Source: Armatimonadota bacterium (GTDB taxonomy: Bacteria; Armatimonadota; Fimbriimonadia; Fimbriimonadales; ATM1). Taken from it: DNA of 64,000 bases. A program made the translations under genes and the position numbers. Below are positions 50,232 through 59,179 of this stretch, piece after piece; within the stretch, counting starts at the first letter, position 1; each line of letters opens with the position of its first letter. The notes beneath the pieces are model-generated. The model saw only the letters and a program-made list of their open reading frames with translations. It ran no database searches and had not been told where the DNA came from. The DNA is taken from positions 45,481-109,480 of the forward strand of contig QEUM01000008.1 of the NCBI GenBank assembly GCA_003577165.1, given 5' to 3'.

Positions 50232-51241
50232 CGGAGAAGCATCGAGTCACTTTGGGCCTGGAAGAGGAAGTCTTCGTACTTGAGAAGGATCGGCTGACGC
50301 CCACGCTTCAATCGCTCGATTATCTGCGCAAACTCTATTGGAAGAACCCGCGCAAGTACACTACTCAGTCGGCGTCCAATTTCGCGAAAAGCGAGGACCG
50401 TCGCGAGTGCTTCATGGGCAGCGTCGAAATCTCGACAGGAAAGCACACAAACGTGGATCGTCTGCTCGAAGACCTCGTGCAGAGGAGAAAGGAGTTTGCG
50501 GAGGCGGCTCGCGGCGGCCTCATCGTTCCGGTGGGGGGCCTGTTCACTCTGAAAAGCCCTTCGAATACGGCGAGTTCTCACATCCACGTCGGAGTCTCAA
50601 AGGAGAGGCGAGATCTCGTGTACGACAACCTGGCCTATTTCACGCCGGTTCTCGCGGTCGCCGCAGCGAACAGCCCTCTTGCGGCTGGAGAGTGGACGGG
50701 ATTGAGTTATCGAATGTCGTGCGAGGGACTCTTGGGTCCGCTCCGCGAGGATCGGGAGTATCGGTTCCAGGACCTCATCATCAGCAAGCGGCTTGGAACG
50801 ATCGAGATGCGCGTGTTCGATCCGATGCCGGAGGTCTGGCGGCTGCGGGAAATCCTGCTTGCGATCCAGGCGATCGCTCGAACCGACGAGCGATTCCCGT
50901 TTGACCGGGAAGTCTACAATGAGGAGCGCAAAACTTGGACAGTTCACGGATGCACGCCGCACGTCGAGCGGGTCTGGAGGGAACTCCAGCCGGTGTATTC
51001 GTTCTCCGAAGAACTCATTCGCTCTCCCCTCTCGGACCTGCTCGGACGGATCGCCCGGCAGGGCGGCGTCGAGAAAGCCTACTTGGAGGCCGATAAGATC
51101 TGGCGCGAGCCCACCGATACACACCCGCAGCTCAAGCGGCACTCAAAAGTCCGCACTCTGACCGGACTCGCTGGTTACTACGCGATCCGACTTCCCTACA
51201 TGGCCTACAAAGGCTATAAAGAGTGGTACGGAAAGACGTAG
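50228..51241 (+). CDS. carboxylate-amine ligase, glutamate-cysteine ligase 2 (YbdK) family
   Basis: 337 residues, GTG start overlapping the OstA stop. GCS2 family: RVTLGLEEEVFVLEKD at the N-terminus, then GSVEISTGKHTNVD, SSHIHVGVSKERRD, YRMSCEGLLGPL and a C-terminal LGTIEMRVFDPMPEVW. The Glu residues of GLEEE and the His pair in HIHV are the Mg-ATP and substrate site of the family. Members join glutamate or another acid to an amine, such as in gamma-glutamylcysteine formation; the true substrate is not known. Its stop overlaps the next start by one base. Confidence 0.88.
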   Translation: MTEKHRVTLGLEEEVFVLEKDRLTPTLQSLDYLRKLYWKNPRKYTTQSASNFAKSEDRRECFMGSVEISTGKHTNVDRLLEDLVQRRKEFAEAARGGLIVPVGGLFTLKSPSNTASSHIHVGVSKERRDLVYDNLAYFTPVLAVAAANSPLAAGEWTGLSYRMSCEGLLGPLREDREYRFQDLIISKRLGTIEMRVFDPMPEVWRLREILLAIQAIARTDERFPFDREVYNEERKTWTVHGCTPHVERVWRELQPVYSFSEELIRSPLSDLLGRIARQGGVEKAYLEADKIWREPTDTHPQLKRHSKVRTLTGLAGYYAIRLPYMAYKGYKEWYGKT

Positions 51242-51963
51242 TGCTGTACTTGTACTTCATCCTTTTGATTGCGGCCGTCGCAGTGGGCTACGTGTGGTTC
51301 ACGCGGAAGATCTGGTTCTACCGTGACCCGGATCACTCGAAGACACCGCAGGAATCGGAAGTTCTTCGAAGTCCGGTTTACGGTGTGGTTGCGTACGTCA
51401 AGCGGATCGAAAGTGGAGTCGTCGTTTCGGACAAGAAGGGGGAAGAGATACGCATCTCCGAAATCACGAAGGAAGATTGGCCGAGAGAGTACGCGGAGGG
51501 AGATGGTTGGCTAATCGGAATCGCAATGACGGCTTTGGACGTGCATTATCAATATGCGCCGCTCCCCTGCACGGTGGTGTCGATTCGACACCATTCGACG
51601 GGCCGCAATCTGCCGATGTTCGACCTGTGGGAGTACATCCGAATTACATGGTTGAGGCAGGCCGTGCAGCTGTGGGCGAAGAAGTACATCGTGGAGAACG
51701 AACGCCAAACGTTTTGGCTCGCGTCCGATCGCGTGAAGCTCGCGCTCGTGCTGATCGCAGACAAGTTCGTTGACAAGATTACGACTTTCGTCTCGGAGCG
51801 GGAGGAGGTGCCGGGCGGCGGCAAACTCAGTTTCATCGCCCGCGGGAGCCAGGTGGACGTCGTGGTCTGCGGCCACCCCGGCCTGGAACCCCTGGTGTCG
51901 GTCGGCCAAGCCGTTCACGGCCCCCTGACCCCGATCGCCCGGCTGGGACCGCCTGGAGCCTGA
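51241..51963 (+). CDS. phosphatidylserine decarboxylase-related protein
   Basis: About 240 residues from the GTG at 51241 (or six residues more from 51223). After one membrane segment (FILLIAAVAVGYVWF) it has KIWFYRDPDHSKTPQESEVL and SPVYGVVAYVKRIESGVV, matching the RDPxR...P...V.SPADG start of the family, although the D of ADG is missing. The C-terminal SFIARGSQVDVVVCG resembles the Gly-Ser self-cleavage site (G-S) that gives the pyruvoyl cofactor. It probably decarboxylates phosphatidylserine or a related headgroup at the inner membrane, but the divergent ADG site lowers certainty. It ends the OstA-GCS2 unit. Confidence 0.7.
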   Translation: MLYLYFILLIAAVAVGYVWFTRKIWFYRDPDHSKTPQESEVLRSPVYGVVAYVKRIESGVVVSDKKGEEIRISEITKEDWPREYAEGDGWLIGIAMTALDVHYQYAPLPCTVVSIRHHSTGRNLPMFDLWEYIRITWLRQAVQLWAKKYIVENERQTFWLASDRVKLALVLIADKFVDKITTFVSEREEVPGGGKLSFIARGSQVDVVVCGHPGLEPLVSVGQAVHGPLTPIARLGPPGA

Positions 51964-52018
51964 GGGCCGCCCGGGTCCCATGGGCCCCTCGGAACGTCGA
52001 AGGTCCCAAGCCTTGCCG

Positions 52019-52050
52019 TATAGTATTAAGTAGAGCGGTTCCACCGCTCT
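52019..52050 (+). promoter_or_regulatory. promoter and 5'-terminal hairpin before the M48 peptidase
   Basis: TATAGT at 52019-52024 is a likely -10. Seven bases later, at the expected transcript start, lies a hairpin with arms AGAGCGG and CCGCTCT (52032-52038 and 52044-52050). The ATG follows six bases after it. Confidence 0.55.
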
Positions 52051-52056
52051 CGCCGT

Positions 52057-52845
52057 ATGACCCATTGCCGAACAGCCACCGCGCTCCTGTCTCTCGGCCT
52101 CGCCCTGGCCGCACTGGCCGGCGCGGGATGCCGGAACGCGAACATCCTCAGCAAGGAGGAGGAGATCAGGATCGGCCGAGATGGGGCCACCCGGATCGAG
52201 GAGACCTACCCCGTCAGCCGCAACCCGGCCGACCAGTCCCTCGTCGAGCGCATCGGCCAGAAGATCGCCACGGTCAACAACCTCGACTGGCCCTTCACCT
52301 TCAAGGTGCTTGAAGACAAACAGGTCAACGCCATCTCCCTGCCGGGCGGCCCTGTGTACGTCTTTCGAGGCCTCCTCAACCTGTCCGAAGGCAACGAAGA
52401 CGAAATCGCTCTGGTCATTGCACACGAGATCGCCCACATCGAACGCCGTCACGTCGCGAAGATGTACACCCAGGGAGTGCTGACCGATCTCGTCATCCTG
52501 CTCGGAACGCAGGGGACGGCTCAGACTGCGGCGCAAGTGGTGCAGATGTTCGCCGAGATGCGCTTCAGCAGGGATGATGAATACGAGTCGGACCGGCTCG
52601 GCATTCAGTATGCATACAAGGCTGGCTTTGATCCCAACGGCCTGATTCGTTTCTTTGAAAAGTTGAAGCGACTGGAAGGGGAGAACAAGGGAGACATCGT
52701 TTCTAACAATTTGAGGACTCACCCTCTGACCGATGCCCGCATCAAGCGAGCGAAAGAGGAGATCGCGAAAGTCGTTCAGGCGGTGAATCGAGAGCAAGAA
52801 ACGGCGGCTCTCCTGCGCGCGCTGAACAACTCCAACAGCCGATGA
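52057..52845 (+). CDS. M48-family zinc metallopeptidase lipoprotein
   Basis: 262 residues. A lipoprotein signal ends in ALAGAGC, so the protein is membrane-attached in the periplasm. The zinc motif is HEIAH in ALVIAHEIAHIERRH, with the third ligand Glu in DDEYESDRLGIQYAY. PFTFKVLEDKQVNAISLPGGPVYVFRGLL is the typical segment before the active site, and LRTHPLTDARIKRA ends the domain. It resembles BepA/LoiP peptidases that check or trim outer-membrane proteins. The ATG at 52057 follows a hairpin leader. It overlaps the glycosyltransferase by four bases (ATGA). Confidence 0.93.
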   Translation: MTHCRTATALLSLGLALAALAGAGCRNANILSKEEEIRIGRDGATRIEETYPVSRNPADQSLVERIGQKIATVNNLDWPFTFKVLEDKQVNAISLPGGPVYVFRGLLNLSEGNEDEIALVIAHEIAHIERRHVAKMYTQGVLTDLVILLGTQGTAQTAAQVVQMFAEMRFSRDDEYESDRLGIQYAYKAGFDPNGLIRFFEKLKRLEGENKGDIVSNNLRTHPLTDARIKRAKEEIAKVVQAVNREQETAALLRALNNSNSR

Positions 52846-53492
52846 AGGTCGCCGCGATACTTCCAGCCTACAACGAAGAGGACCGCATCGCGCGGGTGCT
52901 GGAAGCGGTCGTCGGCGCAAAACTCGTGGACGAGGTGATCGTCGTCAGCGATGGCTCGACCGACAGCACCGCCGAGATCGCGGAAGCCATGCGAGGCGTT
53001 CGCGTAATTCGACTGGAGAAGAACGTGGGCAAGGGCGGCGCGATGGCGGAAGGCGTGAGAGCCACGGAGGCCGACGTCATCGTGTTCTTAGACGCGGATC
53101 TAGTCGGGCTGAGGTCGCAGCACGTCGACGACCTCGTGGAGCCGGTTCTCAATGGTTCGGACATGTGCGTCGGCGTGTTCCGAAAAGGGAAGCTGTGGTC
53201 CGACGCAGCCCAGGCGATCGTTCCGCTCATTAGCGGTCAGCGCGCCCTGAAGCGATCCCTGTTCGATCAGATTCCGTGGCTGGACGAAGTGCGAATGGGC
53301 GTCGAAGTGACGCTCAACCAGTTCGCGAGAAAGCGCAAGATGCGCATCCGCCGTGTCACGCTCCGCGGTGTCAGCCACACCTGCAAGGAGCGCAAATTCG
53401 GCCTCGTGAACGGCACGAAGCAACGCGCCAAGATGTACGCGGAGATCGGCAAAGCCATGGTCCGCACTCGGAAGAAGATGCGGCTTCATTAG
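52842..53492 (+). CDS. glycosyltransferase family 2 protein
   Basis: 216 residues, GT-A fold. VAAILPAYNEEDRIARVLEA is the nucleotide-sugar-binding start, followed by EVIVVSDGSTDSTAEIAEA and VIVFLDADLVGLRS with the D-x-D metal motif. The short C-terminus (KMRIRRVTLRGVSHTCKE) has no membrane segment, so it works at the inner face of the membrane or in the cytoplasm. It resembles dolichyl-phosphate-mannose or polyprenyl-phosphate sugar transferases. It is coupled to the M48 gene and followed by the TIGR03790 gene at nine bases. Confidence 0.9.
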   Translation: MKVAAILPAYNEEDRIARVLEAVVGAKLVDEVIVVSDGSTDSTAEIAEAMRGVRVIRLEKNVGKGGAMAEGVRATEADVIVFLDADLVGLRSQHVDDLVEPVLNGSDMCVGVFRKGKLWSDAAQAIVPLISGQRALKRSLFDQIPWLDEVRMGVEVTLNQFARKRKMRIRRVTLRGVSHTCKERKFGLVNGTKQRAKMYAEIGKAMVRTRKKMRLH

Positions 53493-53501
53493 GCTGTGCG
53501 G

Positions 53502-54635
53502 ATGATCTCGACGCTCTCACTGCTCCTACCTGCGCTCCTGGCCGGATGCTCCCCTGCCGGCTCCGCGCTGCCCGGATACGGCCCGCATCCTCGCGCGAAG
53601 AACGTCCTGGTCATTTATAACGCCAACGCCCCTGAAGCCCTCGGCATCGCCAAGACCTATGGTGAGAAGCGAGGCGTTCCCGAATCGAATCTCGTCGCGG
53701 TGAGAGTGCCGACGGAAGACGAGATACCGCAGCAGGTGTACGAGCGCAACATCCGCGATGTGGTCCGCGAGGCGATCGGCAAGCGGAAGCTGGAGATCGA
53801 CTTCCTGCTGCTGATTCGCGGCGTGCCGATTCGATTTGCGGAGAGCCCCGGATACTCACTCGACGCCGCCCTGATGGTTGACTCGCACCCGTCGCGCGCG
53901 AACAACCCCTTACAGCCTGTTCCGCAATCGGGCTTCACTCAGGCCGACATGAAGCGAATCGCGAACCCGTACTTTGGTGCAACCGACCCGTTCGACAGCG
54001 ACAAACATGGGATGTACCTCTGCACGCGCCTCGACGGGTACACGGTCGAGGATACGCTTGGCCTCTTGGCGAACGCCCTCCGCGCGAAGCCGGAGCGCGG
54101 GCTCTTTCTCTTGGATGCCGCCCCCGACAAGTCACAAGGCGGATACGCGGAAATGAACAACCGACTTGCAGCAGCCGCCGCAAAACTCAAGGAGAAGGGA
54201 TTCGACGCAGAATTGAACACGGACAAGGAGTTCGTCGCTGGACGGACCAGTCTGATGGGCTACGCCAGTTGGGGAAGCAACGACGGCGCATTCGCCCAGT
54301 CGGCGTATCACTCCCTGACCTTTCTTCCGGGCGCGATCGCGGAAACGTTTGTTTCAACGAGCGGGCGAACGTTTCGGCCCACAAACGGCGGTCAGAGTCT
54401 GATCGCCGACTTGATTCGCCAAGGAGTCACGGGAGTGAAAGGATACGTCAGCGAACCGTACACTCTGGCGCTCGCGCGCGTGGACATACTGTTCGACCGG
54501 TACACGTCAGGACTCAATCTGGCCGAGAGTTTCTATGCCGCATCTCCCATGCTGAAGTGGAAAGACGTCGTAATCGGCGATCCGCTCTGTTCGCCGTACG
54601 AGAAGCGGTCAGAGACCGGCGAGCAGCGCCTTTAG
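53502..54635 (+). CDS. TIGR03790-family exported lipoprotein
   Basis: About 377 residues. I choose the ATG at 53502, six bases after TAGGCT; a GTG at 53496 adds two residues. The signal MISTLSLLLPALLAGC has a lipobox. The mature part has NVLVIYNANAPEALGIAKTY, FLLLIRGVPIRF, LDGYTVEDTLGLLANAL, LMGYASWGSNDGAF and PGAIAETFVSTSGRTF, all hallmarks of TIGR03790 proteins found in Planctomycetes, Verrucomicrobia and Acidobacteria. Their role is unknown; the fold may be caspase-like/CHAT-like. The gene overlaps the convergent DUF3298 gene by 27 bases. Confidence 0.85.
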   Translation: MISTLSLLLPALLAGCSPAGSALPGYGPHPRAKNVLVIYNANAPEALGIAKTYGEKRGVPESNLVAVRVPTEDEIPQQVYERNIRDVVREAIGKRKLEIDFLLLIRGVPIRFAESPGYSLDAALMVDSHPSRANNPLQPVPQSGFTQADMKRIANPYFGATDPFDSDKHGMYLCTRLDGYTVEDTLGLLANALRAKPERGLFLLDAAPDKSQGGYAEMNNRLAAAAAKLKEKGFDAELNTDKEFVAGRTSLMGYASWGSNDGAFAQSAYHSLTFLPGAIAETFVSTSGRTFRPTNGGQSLIADLIRQGVTGVKGYVSEPYTLALARVDILFDRYTSGLNLAESFYAASPMLKWKDVVIGDPLCSPYEKRSETGEQRL

Positions 54636-55322
54636 CGGCCCAGAACGGTTGAGTTGGCTCCGAATATCGCGGAGTAGGATCTTCACTTCATAACTCCCCT
54701 CGACATACGGCCCGACCGAATACGGGGCGAGCATCCACGTCAGGCCCTTTGGCGTGATTACGAAACAATCATAGAGCGTAGGGTCCAACGCCTCGTCCAT
54801 CGGCGGCGCACCGCGCTGGGCTTTCGCATCGTCGATGGCTGGAGTGACGAACTCGTCTGCGAACTGCTTTGGCGTGACCGACTTTGCGAGAAGGTCCGAC
54901 AATCGGAGTAACTTCACTTTGCCGTTTGCGATGCCAAATGAAAGAGGGAAGTAGTAACTGTTGGGATGGGCTCCACCCGTGTAGTCCCACAAGTAGATGT
55001 AACCGCTGACGAGGTCAGGCCGATTCAGGCTGATCGAAGTCCCCAACTCAAGAGTCCACGGATTCGAGGTGGGCCATCCTTCGCGCTCTTCCGCCTTCGC
55101 GTCCTTGCGGAACCGATCGTACATCTCCTTGGCCGCTTTTCGAAACTCTTTCAGTGCGAGCGTCTGAACCGAACTCGAGCCGAGTGAACTCGGCACGGTT
55201 GCCTTGGCGGACCACTTGCCCTTCGACTCTTCGCTCCAAGTCGTGAACTTGACCTGAGCGGGACTAGTAGACGTAAGAAGGAAGGCCGAAAGGATGAGGA
55301 ACGCAGTCGCGAATCGAGCCAT
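54609..55322 (-). CDS. exported DUF3298-like protein
   Basis: 237 residues, ATG after AGGAGGCGATCAATC. Signal peptide MARFATAFLILSAFLLTSTSPA, cut before QVKFTTWSEE. Core: SGYIYLWDYTGGAHPNSYYF, the Y-x-G-G-A-H-P motif of DUF3298 (RsiV/PdaC-like C-terminal domain), and WMLAPYSVGPYVEGSYEVKI. Members bind peptidoglycan or lysozyme in Firmicutes; here the function is unknown. It lies tail to tail with TIGR03790 and head to head with fpg. Confidence 0.8.
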   Translation of the reverse strand: MARFATAFLILSAFLLTSTSPAQVKFTTWSEESKGKWSAKATVPSSLGSSSVQTLALKEFRKAAKEMYDRFRKDAKAEEREGWPTSNPWTLELGTSISLNRPDLVSGYIYLWDYTGGAHPNSYYFPLSFGIANGKVKLLRLSDLLAKSVTPKQFADEFVTPAIDDAKAQRGAPPMDEALDPTLYDCFVITPKGLTWMLAPYSVGPYVEGSYEVKILLRDIRSQLNRSGPLKALLAGL

Positions 55323-55379
55323 GATTGATCGCCTCCTGTTCCCATCTTAGCCCAGTCTGCTTTTGGGTAGCCTCCGCCG

Positions 55380-56273
55380 GTGCCGGAACTCCCGGACGTT
55401 GAACTCTACGTGAAGAAGCTGACCGAGCAGTTGGCCGGCCATCGCCTGAACTCTTACAAGATCCTCGGTCCAAGCGTGCTCCGAACCGTCACTCCTCCAC
55501 TCGACGGGTTCGTTGGCCGTTCCGTCGCCTTTGCTCAGAGACTCGAGAAGCGAATTGCGATCGTCTTCGACGACGGCACGGCGCTGGTGTTCCACCTCAT
55601 GATCGCGGGGCGCTTCCGTTGGGTCCCGAGCGGCACGCGCCTCCCCCGCAAGATCACCTCGGCGGCGTTCGACTTCGATGACGGCACGCTGGCTCTCACC
55701 GAGGCGGCCACGCGTAAGCGTGCAGTCCTGCACGCGATGCCATCTATGAGTGATGCGGGTTCGCTGCTGCGCGGCGGCGCAGACCCTCTGGTCATCAGCC
55801 GTGGCGACTTCGAAGCATTGGTCGGCTCCGTCAACCGGACGCTGAAGCGATTCCTCACCGATCAATCCCTGCTCGCCGGAATCGGCAACGCGTATTCCGA
55901 CGAAATCCTGTTTGCGGCCCGCCTGTCGCCGCTCCGACTTACGAAGTCCCTCGATACAGAAGAAGTCTCGCGACTGTATGACGCGATGCAGACGACGCTG
56001 CGAGAGTGGGTCGAGAGACTGCAGGTGCAGTTCACGGACCGATTTCCTGGGCCGGGCGAGATCACAGCGTTCCGACCGGAATTCGCCGTGCATGGCAAGT
56101 TCGGCAGAGAGTGTCGCGTCTGCGGTCACAAGGTGCAGCGCATCCGCTACGCGGAGAACGAGACGAACTACTGCGCCAAGTGCCAGAACGAGGGGCGGCT
56201 CCTTGCGGACCGCGCCCTCTCAAGGCTCCTCAAAGACGATTGGCCCAGGACTCTCGAGGAACTGGAGTCCTAA
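55380..56273 (+). CDS. mutM: formamidopyrimidine-DNA glycosylase
   Basis: 297 residues. The start is the GTG at 55380 because the product begins MPELPDVE, with the catalytic Pro2 and Glu3. It removes oxidised purines such as 8-oxoguanine and cuts the DNA strand. Motifs: HLMIAGRFRW, TLKRFLTDQSLLAGIGNAYSDEILF, and a C-terminal zinc finger CRVCGHKVQRIRYAENETNYCAKCQ. The finger residues are all present, though the usual R-x-T before YC is N-E-T-N. TAGCCT lies six bases before the GTG with no Shine-Dalgarno. The gene is followed after 39 bases by an M28 peptidase. Confidence 0.93.
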   Translation: MPELPDVELYVKKLTEQLAGHRLNSYKILGPSVLRTVTPPLDGFVGRSVAFAQRLEKRIAIVFDDGTALVFHLMIAGRFRWVPSGTRLPRKITSAAFDFDDGTLALTEAATRKRAVLHAMPSMSDAGSLLRGGADPLVISRGDFEALVGSVNRTLKRFLTDQSLLAGIGNAYSDEILFAARLSPLRLTKSLDTEEVSRLYDAMQTTLREWVERLQVQFTDRFPGPGEITAFRPEFAVHGKFGRECRVCGHKVQRIRYAENETNYCAKCQNEGRLLADRALSRLLKDDWPRTLEELES

Positions 56274-56312
56274 GGGATTCCGCAGGGGACTGCTTGCCGT
56301 CATAATCGCCCC

Positions 56313-57902
56313 ATGAGGCCTACCGTCGCAAGAACAGCCGCCGTCTTCCTCGGACTGTCACTGTTCGTCACCGCCATCGTCGCCCAAGAGGGTCGTGTAG
56401 ACGCGATCACCGGCGCGAGACTTCGCGCCCATCTCGAATTCGTGGCTCACGACTTGCTCGAAGGCCGCGACACGCCTTCCCGCGGGCTCGACATCGCAGC
56501 GAACTACATCGCAACACAATTGAAGTTGTGGGGCCTGGAGCCCGCTGGAGACGCAGGCACCTATTTTCAAAAGATCGTTCTCGAGCGCCCTGCGCTCGAT
56601 CCAAACGGGTCCACCCTGACTTACGACGGCAAAACCTCTGCGTACGGCGATGGCTTCGTTTCGACCACATCCGGTGGGTCAGGAGAAGGTGGGCTTGTGT
56701 TCGTCGGCCATGGATACTCAATCCCCGAACTCGGCATCGACCCTTATGCGAAAGTCGAAGTCCGAGGCAAGATTCTCATTGTCCTGCAAGGGATGCCACC
56801 CGGTGTGGCTTTTCGAGACATCGCAACTCGGAAGTACCCGAATGCGCTTAGGCCCGCAGAAGCGGCAGAGAAGTACGGCGCGATCGGCATCGTGCAATTG
56901 CCGACTGAGTCGAATGCGCAGAACTGGGAGAACCTGAAGGCGCAGACGCTTCGGCAGTCGGGAGTGCGAATGAGAGGCTCGTCGGCGAGACCGATGCCCA
57001 CTTTGACCCTCGCGCCGGCGCTCGCGGATTCGCTCTTGCAGGGCGAGAAGTCGCCCTATAGCGAACTCATCAAGGTGACAGAACCTGCGGTCGAGCCCGA
57101 ACCGTTCGCCTTAACGGAGACCAAGCGTATCAGTTTCCGAGTCGCCGTGAATGCAAACGAGATGACGACCCAGAATGTCGTCGCGATCTGTCGCGGCTCG
57201 GATCCGAGACTATCCGCAGAGTACGTTGCGATTGGCGCGCACTACGACCACGTGGGGATGTCTTCGACCGGTGATGGCGACAGGATCTTCAATGGCGCAG
57301 ACGACGATGGATCGGGAACCGTCGCCGTACTCGAAATGGCCCACGCGTTCGCTGTCGGCCCCAAACCGAAGCGTTCGATTCTCTTCGTTTGGCACGCCGG
57401 CGAGGAGCGAGGACTCTGGGGGTCGCGCTACTTCGTCGACAACCCCACCGTGCCGATCGAGTCGATCGTCGCCCAACTGAACATCGACATGATCGGCCGG
57501 TCGAAGCGGCCGGGAGACGAGAACCCGCGAAACGCTCGATTGACGGATGCCAACTCCATCTACATCGTCGGCTCCTACAAACTGAGCAAGGACCTCGGGG
57601 ACATCTGCAAGCAGACCAACGAAAGGCTGTACAACCTGAACTTCGACTACCACTACGACGCTCCGAACGACCCAGAGAACATCTACGGAAGAAGCGACCA
57701 CTACAACTACGCCCTCAAGGGCATTCCGATCGCCTTCTTCTTTGACGGCGTTCACGAGGACTACCACAGGCCGACCGACCATGCGGACAAGATCGACTAC
57801 GCGAAGGTGGAGAAGGTGACGCGGACGATCTACGCGACCGCGTTCACCATCGCGACATCGCCGACCCGGCCGAGACTGGACGGAAAACCGGGCGGCGGAT
57901 AA
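56313..57902 (+). CDS. exported M28-family aminopeptidase with PA domain
   Basis: 529 residues. Signal peptide VFLGLSLFVTAIVA, then helix HLEFVAHDLLEGRDTPSRGL. A PA-type insertion is present with VFVGHGYSIPELGIDPY and RGKILIVLQG. The catalytic domain carries the zinc ligands AHYDHVG, NGADDDGSG, HAGEERGLWGSR, NIDMIGR and YHRPTDHADKIDY. So all five metal ligands and the catalytic Glu are kept. It acts outside the inner membrane on peptides. CATAAT lies six bases before the ATG and no Shine-Dalgarno is seen, so the mRNA may be leaderless. Confidence 0.93.
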   Translation: MRPTVARTAAVFLGLSLFVTAIVAQEGRVDAITGARLRAHLEFVAHDLLEGRDTPSRGLDIAANYIATQLKLWGLEPAGDAGTYFQKIVLERPALDPNGSTLTYDGKTSAYGDGFVSTTSGGSGEGGLVFVGHGYSIPELGIDPYAKVEVRGKILIVLQGMPPGVAFRDIATRKYPNALRPAEAAEKYGAIGIVQLPTESNAQNWENLKAQTLRQSGVRMRGSSARPMPTLTLAPALADSLLQGEKSPYSELIKVTEPAVEPEPFALTETKRISFRVAVNANEMTTQNVVAICRGSDPRLSAEYVAIGAHYDHVGMSSTGDGDRIFNGADDDGSGTVAVLEMAHAFAVGPKPKRSILFVWHAGEERGLWGSRYFVDNPTVPIESIVAQLNIDMIGRSKRPGDENPRNARLTDANSIYIVGSYKLSKDLGDICKQTNERLYNLNFDYHYDAPNDPENIYGRSDHYNYALKGIPIAFFFDGVHEDYHRPTDHADKIDYAKVEKVTRTIYATAFTIATSPTRPRLDGKPGGG

Positions 57903-58582
57903 TCATCCGGCGACGCCAGACCCACTCATCGGACGTGTTGCGCCGCTTCTCAAGCGATGGATGACGGGCCAATAGCACGCCCGCATTCGGCGAGTGGGAT
58001 GCCGAAACAGCGGGTGTTCCGAACCGCTCGCACCGCGCCGACCACATGCGCGCGACGTCCGCAGATCGCCGCAGAGATCTCGCCGCAAACCCATCGAGAG
58101 TGCCTCTGCGACGGGTTTCACAGGGCCTGACATCTGTCGATTCGGCGACGGATGCACTCGCGTGAGGAGCGTTACAGAAGCCCGCTCGATGGCGATGCGA
58201 GACCATCGAAACATGCTGATCGGCGCGGAGAATCGTTCCGATAAGGGCCCTGAAACGGGGATTTCGAGCCGGTCGCGCCCAAAAAAAGTGAAAATTGCTG
58301 AATCTTTTTTCGCCGCCTACGTGAAACTCTTTGCATAGTCTCATACGTCTTGCGCTTTAGGTTGCGACTCTGGTAGCAGTCGGCCCTGATTGCGTCAGAA
58401 CCGTGTCGAGCGATCGAAATGGCGAAGACGAATGACGGGCAGAAGATGCGGCTGGCGCTCTGATGACAAACGGAGGTGTCTAGACGCCGAGGAATCGAAA
58501 CGGCTACCCGGGCTCGAATTCGGACCTGACGCATGATGCGGAAAGAGCGCAAACCTGAACGCGAAAGCATTTGGAGGATGGA
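57903..58582. other. 680-base intergenic region before the histone H1-like gene
   Basis: No supported gene. Frames on both strands have Arg-rich, biased composition and lack start signals. An AT-richer patch at about 58265-58340 with TTGCTG, a 17-base gap and TACGTG could be the promoter of the H1-like gene, giving a leader of about 250 bases. No known RNA motif was recognised. Confidence 0.5.
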
Positions 58583-59104
58583 ATGGAAGAAACTCAAGTG
58601 ACGACCGTCGCCGAGGACATGCCAGGCGGCGCACCAGGCGCGATGGCTGCACCGGCGAAGCCCGGTCGGAAACGACGAGGCCGCAAAAAGGCTGCTCCTA
58701 AGAAGGCGGCTGGCGGTCGAAAGAAAGCGGCTCGCAAGAAGCCTGCTGCGAAGAAGGCTGCTGCTCCTCGAAAGAAGGCTGCACGCAAGACCACTCGCAA
58801 GAAGGCCGCGGGCACTCGAAAGAAGACTGCGCGCAAGGCTGCCGGAACTCGCAAGAGGGCCGCTGGCGCTCGAAAGAAGACTGCGCGCAAGACGACCCGG
58901 AAGAAGGCAGCCCGCAAGACAACGCGAAAGGCCGCCGCAAAGAAGACCGCACGCAAGCCGGCAAAGCGAAAGACCGCTAAGAAGGCTGCGCCGCGGAAGG
59001 CGACCAAGAAGGCTGCGGGCCGAAAGAAAGTGGCACGCAAGCCCGCCGCGAAGAGGGCTGCCGCTCCGAAGAAGCGCGGCAGACCCAAGAAGAAGAAGGC
59101 CTAA
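58583..59104 (+). CDS. histone H1-like Lys/Ala-rich DNA-binding protein
   Basis: 173 residues. After a short acidic head (MEETQVTTVAEDMPGGAPG) nearly all the protein is Lys, Ala, Arg and Thr in repeats such as KKAARK, KKTARK and TTRKKAA, like the tail of eukaryotic H1 and the bacterial Hc1/AlgP-type proteins. It ends in KKRGRPKKKK, an AT-hook core (RGRP). It should coat and compact DNA. The ATG has GGAGG five bases before it. Low-complexity repeats may vary in number between strains. A very strong terminator follows, fitting high expression. Confidence 0.85.
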   Translation: MEETQVTTVAEDMPGGAPGAMAAPAKPGRKRRGRKKAAPKKAAGGRKKAARKKPAAKKAAAPRKKAARKTTRKKAAGTRKKTARKAAGTRKRAAGARKKTARKTTRKKAARKTTRKAAAKKTARKPAKRKTAKKAAPRKATKKAAGRKKVARKPAAKRAAAPKKRGRPKKKKA

Positions 59105-59123
59105 CTTCACGGGCTAGATTGGT

Positions 59124-59150
59124 GCTGGCCCTGGACCGTTCGGGGCCAGC
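59124..59150 (+). repeat. hairpin after the H1-like gene
   Basis: GCTGGCCC at 59124-59131 pairs with GGGCCAGC at 59143-59150. No U-tract; likely an RNA 3'-end structure before the main terminator. Confidence 0.5.
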
Positions 59151-59179
59151 GATCTTCGCCTCTTCGAGGCTTAGATTTG

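Noticed and set aside
58172..59110. Leu/Ser-rich open frame of 312 codons on the minus strand
   Set aside because: Antisense to the Lys/Ala repeats of the H1-like gene, which create open frames on the other strand.
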